Assembly: GCF_030530635.1 (NCBI RefSeq)
Contig: NZ_JAUMUL010000073.1
Span: 1 to 16,397, forward strand
Direction of reading: 5' to 3'
Length of the DNA: 16,397 nt
Source of the DNA: Actinomyces sp.
Lineage (GTDB): Bacteria > Actinomycetota > Actinomycetes > Actinomycetales > Actinomycetaceae
A program made the translations under genes and the position numbers. Of the stretch, positions 7,656-14,511 are shown piece after piece (position 1 is the stretch's first letter; every line of letters starts with the position of its first letter). A model generated the notes under the pieces. It searched no databases. It was given only the letters and a program-made list of their open reading frames with translations, and had not been told where the DNA came from.

Positions 7656-9677
7656 ATGAGCGAAGACACTGTCATGGTTGGCGCGGCTAACGCCCATCCG
7701 CAGGGGGTTGGGACGGACTCGGCTGGAGCCCCTGGGGATCGGCACACGCCTCTACCGGCCGTCCCCCTGCTGTCACGTATCCGCCGCCCCGCCGACCTGA
7801 GGCGCCTAACCAGCGATGAGGTCGAGGCCCTGGCCGCTGAGATCCGCCGCTATCTGGTGGCCACAGTGGCACGCACCGGCGGGCATCTGGGCCCCAATCT
7901 CGGAGTGGTTGAGCTCACTCTGGCCCTGCACCGTACCTTTCGATCTCCGCGCGACACCATCGTTTTCGACACTGGACATCAGGCCTATGTGCACAAGCTG
8001 TTGACCGGTCGGCGTGACTTCAGTCGATTGCGTGAACGCGGCGGCGTGTCCGGTTACCCGTCCCGGCAGGAGTCCATTCATGACGTCGTCGAGAATTCCC
8101 ACGCCTCCACCGCTTTGTCCTGGGCGGACGGCATAGCCCGTGCCAACCGTCTCCAGGGGCGAGACAAACGGCATATCGTCGCCGTTATCGGCGACGGCGC
8201 CCTGACCGGCGGCATGGCCTGGGAGGCGCTGAACAACATCGCGGACTCGGCTGACAAGCACCTGGTTATTGTTGTCAACGACAATGGCCGCTCCTACGCG
8301 CCCACCATCGGCGGGCTGGCGCACCACCTGGACGCGTTGCGCACCAACCCGGGCTATGAGCGCATGCTGTCCGGCATCAAGCACACCTTGCTGTCCCAGG
8401 GCGCTCCCGGGCGGGCCGCCTTTGAGGCCCTACACGGCCTGAAACGCGGCTTGAAAGACATTCTGGTGCCGTCCGCGTTCTTCGAGGACCTGGGTATCAA
8501 GTACACCGGCCCCGTGGACGGTCATGATGAGAAGGCCCTGGAGTTCGCCCTCACCCGCGCCCGGGAGTACGCCGAGCCGGTGATCGTCCACGTCATAACC
8601 GAGAAGGGGCGCGGCTATACCCCCGCCGAGGAGGACGCCGCGGACCGCTTCCACGCGGTCGGCCGCATTCACCCGGAGACGGGCCTGCCGGTGGTGCCCT
8701 CCCGGTTCGGCTGGACCGCCGTCGTCGCACAGGAGCTGTTGGACCTGGCTCGCGCCGATGAGCGGATCGTGGGCATCACCGCCGCCATGCAGCAGCCGGT
8801 CGGCCTGCAGCCGCTGGCAGACGCGCTGCCGGAACGGGTCTTCGACGTCGGCATAGCGGAGCAGCACGCCCTCACCAGTGCGGCCGGGATGGCCTTCGCC
8901 GGCATGCATCCGGTGGTCGCCCTGTACGCGACCTTCCTCAATCGCGCCTTCGACCAGGTGCTCATGGATGTCGGCCTACACCGGGCCGGTGTGACGATCC
9001 TGCTGGATCGTGCGGGCATCACTGGAACGGACGGAGCCAGTCACAACGGCATGTGGGACATGGCGCTGTTGGCGCACGTGCCCGGGCTGCACTTGGCGGC
9101 GCCGCGTGACGAGGCCACGCTGCGTGAGGCGTTGAGGACTGCGGTCGGGGTCGACGACGCCCCTACCGTGGTCCGCTACCCCAAGGGCTCCGTTCCGGAG
9201 GCGCTTGGCGCCGTGCGGACAGTGGGGGAGGAGGATGGCCCGTTCGGCGCGGTCGATGTGCTGCTCGAACCCGCCGCCGGTGCCGGGAGGTTCCAACTCC
9301 TCGTCGGTGTGGGCGCCATGGCCCGTGCGGCGCTCGATGCGGGTCGTCGCCTGACCCAGGATGGGGCCGCGGTGCGGGTGGTCTGCCCGCGCTGGCCCGT
9401 TCCGGTGCCTGCGGCCCTGGTAAGAATGGCTCGTGACGCCGACTCCGTGCTGGTAGTAGAGGACGGGCTCAGGGAGGGCGGGATCGGCTCGCAGCTGCGT
9501 GATGCGGTTGAGGACGCGGTGTTCGCCGAGAGGGGCGGCGCAGCCGTGCCGGTGGCGCGTCTGGGCGTACCGCGCCGGTTCCTGCCCACCGCATCACGCA
9601 CCGAGTTGCTGACCGAGTTCGGCATGGACTGCACGGGCATCTGCGAGACGGCTCGCCGCCTTGCGGGTGCGGTCTGA
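7656..9677 (+). CDS. dxs: 1-deoxy-D-xylulose-5-phosphate synthase
   Basis: This 673-residue thiamine-diphosphate enzyme condenses pyruvate and glyceraldehyde 3-phosphate into DXP, the first step of the MEP isoprenoid pathway. Visible motifs are the substrate-binding HLGPNLGVVELT, the ThDP motif starting GDGALTGG at residue 179 and continuing to VVNDN near 208, GPVDGHD before the second domain, and the catalytic Glu402 in GIAEQHA. The C-terminal domain is complete. The start at 7656 follows GGAGGA by 9 nt. The frame is open upstream to 7569 without a better site. The protein is longer than the usual 620-640 residues because of an N-terminal extension of about 35 residues with no recognisable motif. 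It stands alone, followed by 553 bp without a gene. A second MEP gene is not in the window. Confidence 0.95.
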   Translation: MSEDTVMVGAANAHPQGVGTDSAGAPGDRHTPLPAVPLLSRIRRPADLRRLTSDEVEALAAEIRRYLVATVARTGGHLGPNLGVVELTLALHRTFRSPRDTIVFDTGHQAYVHKLLTGRRDFSRLRERGGVSGYPSRQESIHDVVENSHASTALSWADGIARANRLQGRDKRHIVAVIGDGALTGGMAWEALNNIADSADKHLVIVVNDNGRSYAPTIGGLAHHLDALRTNPGYERMLSGIKHTLLSQGAPGRAAFEALHGLKRGLKDILVPSAFFEDLGIKYTGPVDGHDEKALEFALTRAREYAEPVIVHVITEKGRGYTPAEEDAADRFHAVGRIHPETGLPVVPSRFGWTAVVAQELLDLARADERIVGITAAMQQPVGLQPLADALPERVFDVGIAEQHALTSAAGMAFAGMHPVVALYATFLNRAFDQVLMDVGLHRAGVTILLDRAGITGTDGASHNGMWDMALLAHVPGLHLAAPRDEATLREALRTAVGVDDAPTVVRYPKGSVPEALGAVRTVGEEDGPFGAVDVLLEPAAGAGRFQLLVGVGAMARAALDAGRRLTQDGAAVRVVCPRWPVPVPAALVRMARDADSVLVVEDGLREGGIGSQLRDAVEDAVFAERGGAAVPVARLGVPRRFLPTASRTELLTEFGMDCTGICETARRLAGAV

Positions 9678-9759
9678 AACCGGGAACGAGAACGATCCTG
9701 TGCCGTGCCGTGCCTTGCCGGGGCGGGGTGGAGTGGAGCAGAACGCGACGTGGAGGCCC

Positions 9760-9791
9760 ATGCGGGTACCGCCCGTAGACGCGGCCCGCAT
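9760..9791 (+). terminator. Possible hairpin terminator after dxs
   Basis: ATGCGGG (9760-9766) can pair with CCCGCAT (9785-9791) across an 18-nt loop, about 80 bp after the dxs stop codon. The stem is short and no T tract follows, so this is a weak call. Confidence 0.3.
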
Positions 9792-10109
9792 CATGCAGCG
9801 CTGATTTAGGACGCCAGTCCCAGACTCAGGGCGGGACCGGGGCTGTCGGAGGACCGGCGGGTGCAGTGGGGACGACGCGGATCGCGGGTGGCCGACCATG
9901 GTGACCTAAGGGAATGTCGACCGAGTGTGGCGGCAGTCATTCGCGCTTGTCGCGTCGGGTCGGATTCGGCGCCATTGTGCGGCTAAAGGGTGGCGTTCGA
10001 GCGTCGCGTTACAGGCCGTGCGAGAGCGGTTGGTCTGGGGCTTAAGTCCTGGGATGGGGTGGGCTCGCGAATGCCTGTGAGTGATCCCACCGGCAGGTTT
10101 CGAATCGGC

Positions 10110-10140
10110 ATGACACAAAGCGGGACGTCTGGCCTAGTCT
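10110..10140 (+). promoter_or_regulatory. Candidate promoter of the pflB operon
   Basis: ATGACA (10110-10115), resembling the -35 consensus TTGACA, is followed 19 bp later by TAGTCT (10135-10140), an acceptable actinobacterial -10. The predicted start near 10147 would give a leader of about 84 nt before pflB. The spacing is slightly long. This is the best pair I see in the region, but it is not strong. Confidence 0.35.
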
Positions 10141-10230
10141 TGGATCGACGGCGCAACGATGTACCGCCACGCCTCACAAGGGCGCCAACCACCGGGTGGC
10201 TACGGCCACTCACCCTATAGGAGGGCACGG

Positions 10231-12351
10231 ATGACTACCGAGGTCACAGCATCCGCTACTGCGGAGGAGACCGCCGGCCGCGACGCTTGGGAGGGCTTCG
10301 TCAAGGGCCCATGGACCGAGGATGTCGACGTCCGCGACTTCATCCAGCGCAACTACACGCCCTACACAGGCGATGCATCGTTCCTCGCCGGCGCCACCGA
10401 CAAGACCCTGCGCCTGTGGGACACCCTGGAGAAGAACTACCTGTCGGAGGAGCGCAAGGTGCGCATCCTCGACGTCGACACCCACATCCCGTCGGACATC
10501 GACGCATTTCCTGCCGGCTACATCAGCCAGGACGACGACGTCATCGTCGGTCTGCAGACAGACTCCCCGCTCAAGCGCGCCATGATGCCCAACGGCGGCT
10601 GGCGCATGGTCGAGCAGGCGATCAAGGAGGCCGGCAAGGAAGTCGACCCTGAGGTCAAGAAGATCTTCACCAGGTACCGCAAGACCCACAACGATGCGGT
10701 CTTCGACATCTACACCCCGCGTATCCGCGCAGCCCGCAGCTCTCACATCATCACCGGTCTGCCCGACGCCTATGGACGCGGTCGGATCATCGGCGACTAT
10801 CGCCGTGTGGCCCTGTATGGCGTAGACCGCCTGATCGAGCTCAAGCAGCAGGCCAAGGACGCCGTGGCGAACAAGCCCTTCTCTGAGCACTGGGCACGCT
10901 ACCGGGAGGAGCATTCGGAGCAGATCAAGGCCCTGAAGAAGCTCAAGAACATGGCGGCCTCCTATGGCTTCAACATCTCCGGCCCGGCCGCGAATGCGCA
11001 CGAGGCCGTTCAGTGGACCTATTTCGCCTACCTGGCCTCCGTGAAGTCCCAGGATGGCGCCGCGATGAGTATCGGCCGCCTGTCGGCCTTCCTCGACATC
11101 TATTTCGAGCGTGATCTGAAGGCCGGCGTGATCGACGAGTCCCGCGCCCAGGAGCTGATTGACAACATCGTCATGAAGCTGCGGATCACGCGCTTCCTGC
11201 GCACCACCGACTACGACCAGATCTTCTCCGGCGACCCCTACTGGGCTACCTGGTCCGACGCCGGCTTCGGTGAGGACGGTCGTACTCTGGTGACCAAGAC
11301 GTCCTTCCGCCTGCTGCAGACCCTGCGCAACCTCGGCCCTGCACCCGAACCGAATATCACCATCTTCTGGAGTGAGGAGTTGCCGCAGGGCTACAAAGAC
11401 TTCTGCGCCCTGATCTCCATCACGACCTCCTCCATCCAGTACGAGGCGGACGACCAGATCCGCGAGCACTGGGGTGACGACGCCGCCATTGCCTGCTGCG
11501 TGTCCCCGATGCGGGTGGGTAAGCAGATGCAGTTCTTCGGCGCCCGCGTTAACGCCGCCAAGGCACTCCTGTATGCCATCAACGGTGGCCGTGACGAGAT
11601 GACCGGCAAGCAGATCGTCACTGGTCTGCCTGGTATTGAGGGCGATGCCCCGCTGGACTTCGACGAGGTCTGGGACAAGTACGAGAAGATGCTCGACTGG
11701 GTGGTCGGAACCTACGTTGAGGCGCTGAACATCATTCACTACTGCCACGATCGCTACGCGTATGAGTCCATCGAGATGGCCCTGCACGACTCGGAAATCG
11801 TGCGCACCATGGGCTGTGGGATTGCCGGGCTGTCGATTGTTGCGGACTCCCTGAGCGCCATCAAGTATGCCAAGGTCACCCCGGTGCGCGACGAGACCGG
11901 GTTGGTGGTCGACTACGTCACCGAGGGCGAGTTCCCGATCTACGGCAATGATGATGATCGCGCGGACGACATCGCGGCCACTGTGGTGCACACCATCATG
12001 TCGAAGATCAAGGAGCAGCCGTTCTACCGGGATGCCATCCCGACGCAGTCGGTGCTGACGATCACCTCCAACGTCGTCTACGGCAAGGCCACCGGCTCCT
12101 TCCCGTCCGGTCACCGGAAGGGCACCCCCTTCTCTCCAGGCGCCAACCCGGAGAATGGTATGGACACGCACGGCATGGTCGCCTCCATGCTCAGCGTCGG
12201 CAAGCTCGACTACAACGACGCGCTTGACGGCATCTCCCTTACCAACACCATCACACCGCAGGGGCTCGGTCGCACGCTCGATGAGCGGGTGTCCAACCTC
12301 GTGGGCATTCTCGACGCAGGCTTCGTCCCCGACGATTGCGCCGAGGTCTGA
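10231..12351 (+). CDS. pflB: Pyruvate formate-lyase catalytic subunit lacking the glycyl-radical domain
   Basis: PFL converts pyruvate and CoA to acetyl-CoA and formate by radical chemistry. This 706-residue protein matches the E. coli PflB core nearly throughout, including MKLRITRFLRT, GDPYWATW, PEPNITIFWSEELP and the catalytic pair Cys422/Cys423 in IACCVSPM. It ends soon after NLVGILDAGF, where normal PFLs continue into the C-terminal radical domain. RVSGYA is absent; E. coli PflB has 760 residues with the radical at Gly734. The missing domain is encoded by the next gene. The start follows AGGAGGG by 5 nt. Upstream in-frame codons back to 10159 lack support. No focA formate channel gene adjoins it. 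The core shows no frameshift or internal stop. A catalytic role in a split enzyme is inference, but strongly supported by the adjacent domain and activase genes. Confidence 0.93.
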   Translation: MTTEVTASATAEETAGRDAWEGFVKGPWTEDVDVRDFIQRNYTPYTGDASFLAGATDKTLRLWDTLEKNYLSEERKVRILDVDTHIPSDIDAFPAGYISQDDDVIVGLQTDSPLKRAMMPNGGWRMVEQAIKEAGKEVDPEVKKIFTRYRKTHNDAVFDIYTPRIRAARSSHIITGLPDAYGRGRIIGDYRRVALYGVDRLIELKQQAKDAVANKPFSEHWARYREEHSEQIKALKKLKNMAASYGFNISGPAANAHEAVQWTYFAYLASVKSQDGAAMSIGRLSAFLDIYFERDLKAGVIDESRAQELIDNIVMKLRITRFLRTTDYDQIFSGDPYWATWSDAGFGEDGRTLVTKTSFRLLQTLRNLGPAPEPNITIFWSEELPQGYKDFCALISITTSSIQYEADDQIREHWGDDAAIACCVSPMRVGKQMQFFGARVNAAKALLYAINGGRDEMTGKQIVTGLPGIEGDAPLDFDEVWDKYEKMLDWVVGTYVEALNIIHYCHDRYAYESIEMALHDSEIVRTMGCGIAGLSIVADSLSAIKYAKVTPVRDETGLVVDYVTEGEFPIYGNDDDRADDIAATVVHTIMSKIKEQPFYRDAIPTQSVLTITSNVVYGKATGSFPSGHRKGTPFSPGANPENGMDTHGMVASMLSVGKLDYNDALDGISLTNTITPQGLGRTLDERVSNLVGILDAGFVPDDCAEV

Positions 12352-12427
12352 TCCCGTCACCCTGGAGTGCGGGCCACCGGACCATTCGCATCAAGTACAC
12401 ACTCACATCACCAGAAAGGGGCCAGCT

Positions 12428-12673
12428 ATGGCCACATACGAGGAGCGCCTGGAGTCCATGAAGGCTCAGCGCGAGGACAACGGAGGCGTCAAGGGCCTCT
12501 ACCACGCCAACATCAACGTGCTGGACCGCAGCACGCTGGAGGACGCCATGGAGCACCCGGAGAACTACCCGAACCTGACGGTCCGCGTCTCCGGTTACGC
12601 CGTCAACTTCGTCAAGCTGACGCGTGAACAGCAGCTGGATGTGCTCGACCGCACCTTCCACGCCGGCGCCTGA
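12428..12673 (+). CDS. grcA: Autonomous glycyl-radical subunit of split PFL (GrcA-like, 81 aa)
   Basis: This 81-residue protein is essentially the detached C-terminal radical domain of PFL. Residues ~28-81 align with the end of PflB: INVLDRSTLEDAMEHPENYP, then the radical motif RVSGYA with Gly56 as the radical site, then FVKLTREQQLDVLDRTF. Residues 1-25 form a charged extension without PFL resemblance. It has its own ribosome binding site (AAAGGGG, about 6 nt upstream of ATG 12428), starts 76 bp after the pflB stop in a different frame, and ends 23 bp before pflA. E. coli GrcA/YfiD is longer (127 residues) and rescues PFL cut by oxygen. Here the small protein appears to supply the only radical glycine for the adjacent PflB. 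The frame is open upstream to 12155 inside pflB, but that part is a shadow. Confidence 0.92.
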   Translation: MATYEERLESMKAQREDNGGVKGLYHANINVLDRSTLEDAMEHPENYPNLTVRVSGYAVNFVKLTREQQLDVLDRTFHAGA

Positions 12674-12696
12674 GCCGCAAAGGGTGAGGGACTCAG

Positions 12697-13575
12697 ATGA
12701 CTGAGACCATCACCCCGGAGCAGACCGGCGGCCGGGACCAGGACTTTCTGGCCCCGGCCGCACGTCTGCGCGGGGCCGGTATCGGCGCACTCGAGGAGCT
12801 GACCGACCTCCAACGGTCCGAGCGTCTGGCCCGCATGCGGGAAGGCACGCTGGGTTCGATTCACTCCTGGGAGCTAGTCACGGCCGTTGATGGTCCGGGT
12901 ACCCGGATGACGGTCTTCCTTAACGGCTGTCCGCTGCGCTGCCTGTACTGCCACAACCCTGATACCTTCCTGATGCGGGATGGCGAGCCGGTTGCGGTTG
13001 ATGAGATCCTGCGCCGGATCCGGCGCTACCGTAACGTGTTCAAGGCAACAGGCGGAGGCATCACGCTATCCGGCGGCGAGGTACTCATGCAGCCGGCCTT
13101 CGCCGGGCGGATTCTGGCCGGTGCTAAGGCTATGGGTGTTCATACCTGCATCGACACCTCCGGATATCTCGGTCAGCAGGCGTCGGAGGAGATGCTGGAC
13201 AACCTTGACCTGGTCCTGCTTGACGTCAAGAGTGGCGATGAGGGCATCTATAAGAAGGTGACCGGACGCGAACTCGCACCCACAATCGCCTTCGGCGACC
13301 GGCTCGCCGAGAAGGGCATCGAGACCTGGGTGCGTTTCGTACTCGTGCCCGGCCTAACCGATGACCCTCAGAACGTCGAGCATGTAGCCCGTATCGTTGA
13401 GCGGTGGCGGTCGGTGGTCTCCCGGGTGGAGGTACTGCCCTTTCATCAGATGGGTACGGACAAGTGGGATGCCCTGAAACTGGAATACAAGCTGCGCGAT
13501 ACCCGCCCGCCTGAGCCCGAGCTGGTGGAGTCCACCCGTGAGATCTTCCGGTCCCACGGCTTCACCGTGCACTGA
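12697..13575 (+). CDS. pflA: Pyruvate formate-lyase activating enzyme (radical SAM)
   Basis: This 292-residue radical-SAM enzyme uses S-adenosylmethionine and a [4Fe-4S] cluster to form the glycyl radical on PFL. The cluster motif CX3CX2C is Cys78, Cys82 and Cys85 in NGCPLRCLYCHNPDT. It is preceded by HSWELVTAVDGPGTR, which matches the usual PflA start, and followed by the SAM-contact region GGITLSGGE. The protein carries about 48 residues more at its N-terminus than E. coli PflA (246 residues). The start at 12697 follows GTGAGGG by about 6 nt, 23 bp after the radical-subunit gene, so the three genes form one operon. An internal ATG at 12835 would give a standard-length protein but lacks a ribosome binding site. 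Its target here should be Gly56 of the 81-residue protein. Confidence 0.93.
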   Translation: MTETITPEQTGGRDQDFLAPAARLRGAGIGALEELTDLQRSERLARMREGTLGSIHSWELVTAVDGPGTRMTVFLNGCPLRCLYCHNPDTFLMRDGEPVAVDEILRRIRRYRNVFKATGGGITLSGGEVLMQPAFAGRILAGAKAMGVHTCIDTSGYLGQQASEEMLDNLDLVLLDVKSGDEGIYKKVTGRELAPTIAFGDRLAEKGIETWVRFVLVPGLTDDPQNVEHVARIVERWRSVVSRVEVLPFHQMGTDKWDALKLEYKLRDTRPPEPELVESTREIFRSHGFTVH

Positions 13576-13898
13576 CACGGCGGTCTGGGAACGCTGGCTT
13601 ACCGGTCTCGGGTGTGTCACTGGTGCCGGTTCACCGTCGAACGCGGCATCCTCAGGCCTGCGGCCCGGCAGCGAACCCATGCGTCCGGACATGCCTCAAC
13701 ACTTTCACCGGTCCTCCAACCCAACGACCCCGCTGGCGTACCCCGAACCGGAACAGTTCGTGCTCCGATGGCGGGGATCACCGCTGGTGTCAATGACGGC
13801 TCTTCGAGTTTGGGAGTGTGGTGGGCTGCGGTAGAGCTGTCGTCTATGTCCTGAGGCCTGACAGGGGTCGGGGTGTGCGCTTGTCCGGTTCGGCGTTA

Positions 13899-13918
13899 AC
13901 AACGTCACTTAACGTTGT
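13899..13918. repeat. Operator-like inverted repeat
   Basis: ACAACGT (13899-13905) and ACGTTGT (13912-13918) form a perfect 7-bp dyad with a 6-bp spacer. It lies next to GTTAAC at 13895-13900. It stands out as AT-richer than its surroundings. No neighbouring gene start is close enough to assign a role. Confidence 0.4.
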
Positions 13919-14132
13919 GCTGTATGCCTCGGGGGCCTTCAGCGGACGCTTAACCGGTGTTGCAGACGGCCCCGCTTCCGGGCACCGGGGCGGCAGGCAG
14001 CCAAGCGCAGCCGGGTCCGGCACGGTTGAACCGGTGCGATTGATCGCGTCCTTCACTCCGCAACACGCCGGCCACCACGCTCACCAGCACCATGAGTCGG
14101 TTTGGGTGGGTTGGTGGCGGTTGTTCGAGGAC

Positions 14133-14163
14133 GCGGGTTGGCCGCCGACGAGGCGGGTTGGCC
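14133..14163. repeat. Short direct repeat in a G-rich tract
   Basis: GCGGGTTGGCC occurs at 14133-14143 and 14153-14163 with a 20-bp period. The preceding bases (14101-14122) are also rich in G runs and GGTTGG units. It is probably a remnant of a repeat rather than a coding feature. Confidence 0.4.
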
Positions 14164-14337
14164 TGACGAGTCCGTGCCCGCCGGAGCACGACCCTGCCGG
14201 CCCGAACAGGTCCTTGTACGCCCGAGAACGACCTGCGCTGGTTTAACAGTCCTCATGAGCCCGAAACCCTACCGAATGTGGGGGGTTTGGGGCCGAAGAG
14301 GACGTTCTCGGCCAACCTGCACCTACCGAACACGAGT

Positions 14338-14388
14338 CCCACACCGCGGCCAGGTCCGGAACCACCACGCCCTCAAACCGGAAGAGCC
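14338..14388. repeat. Dispersed intergenic repeat, copy 2
   Basis: This is the second copy of the element at 1-54, in the same orientation. Most bases match, with CCCTCAAACCGGAA identical in both. Similarity may extend to the left in complete copies, but window coordinate 1 prevents a check. Immediately to its right the base composition changes to a clearly AT-richer leader, so the repeat marks a junction in front of the surface-protein gene. Confidence 0.6.
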
Positions 14389-14427
14389 TCAATTATGCAT
14401 ACGACGGCGTGTCGCAGGTACAACTAG

Positions 14428-14455
14428 TTGCAGCAATCGACACCTCTTATATACG
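14428..14455 (+). promoter_or_regulatory. Candidate promoter of the surface-protein gene with overlapping palindromes
   Basis: TTGCAG (14428-14433) and TATACG (14450-14455) are spaced 16 bp apart within an AT-rich leader. This would start transcription near 14462, about 50 nt before the GTG start codon. The perfect palindrome CAACTAGTTG (14421-14430) overlaps the -35 box, and TTGCAGCAA (14428-14436) is a second small dyad. A regulator binding there could block or recruit polymerase. Confidence 0.42.
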
Positions 14456-14511
14456 CTAGATACCTCATTGCTGACGAAAAGCTAGCAATTTTATATCGGA
14501 AGGGATATTTT

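Larger units (their letters stand above)
9678..10230. other. 553-bp intergenic region between dxs and pflB
   Basis: No convincing gene, tRNA or known riboswitch is visible. The short open frames here lack ribosome binding sites and family resemblance. The left part has a short GTGCC-like repeat (9702-9716) and a possible terminator. The right part holds a candidate promoter for the PFL operon. The length is large for this gene-dense window and leaves room for oxygen- or redox-responsive operators, but I could not identify a clean Rex-, FNR- or CRP-type site. Confidence 0.55.
13576..14337. other. Gene-poor region between pflA and the surface-protein gene
   Basis: No convincing coding sequence is visible. 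Open frames such as 13818-14246 have low-complexity translations rich in Arg, Pro and Gly and no good ribosome binding site. The region contains a dyad (13899-13918), a G-rich stretch with short direct repeats (14100-14163), and a small hairpin (GGCCGA at 14291 and TCGGCC at 14308). It ends in a dispersed repeat. It may be a decayed gene or a mosaic of intergenic repeats. I found no clear terminator directly after pflA. Confidence 0.55.

Noticed and set aside
10076..10091. CRP/GlxR-like site TGTGA-N6-CCACC upstream of pflB
   Set aside because: The right half differs from TCACA at two positions, and with one good half only it could easily occur by chance.
10210..12360. 716-codon open frame antisense to pflB
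   Set aside because: High-GC genes often leave the opposite strand open. This frame has no recognisable domain or ribosome binding site, while the plus strand encodes a clear PFL.
12341..12360. Programmed +1 frameshift joining pflB to the radical domain
   Set aside because: The context GTC TGA TCC does not allow good re-pairing after a +1 slip and has no upstream stimulator. The downstream gene has its own ribosome binding site and start codon.
13818..14246. 142-codon open frame in the gap after pflA
   Set aside because: It would begin at a GTG without a ribosome binding site. The translation is low complexity and matches no family I know.
14428..14511. TTG start for the surface protein at 14428
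   Set aside because: This would put 28 residues before the signal peptide and overlap the promoter. The GTG at 14512 has a good ribosome binding site and gives a normal signal peptide.
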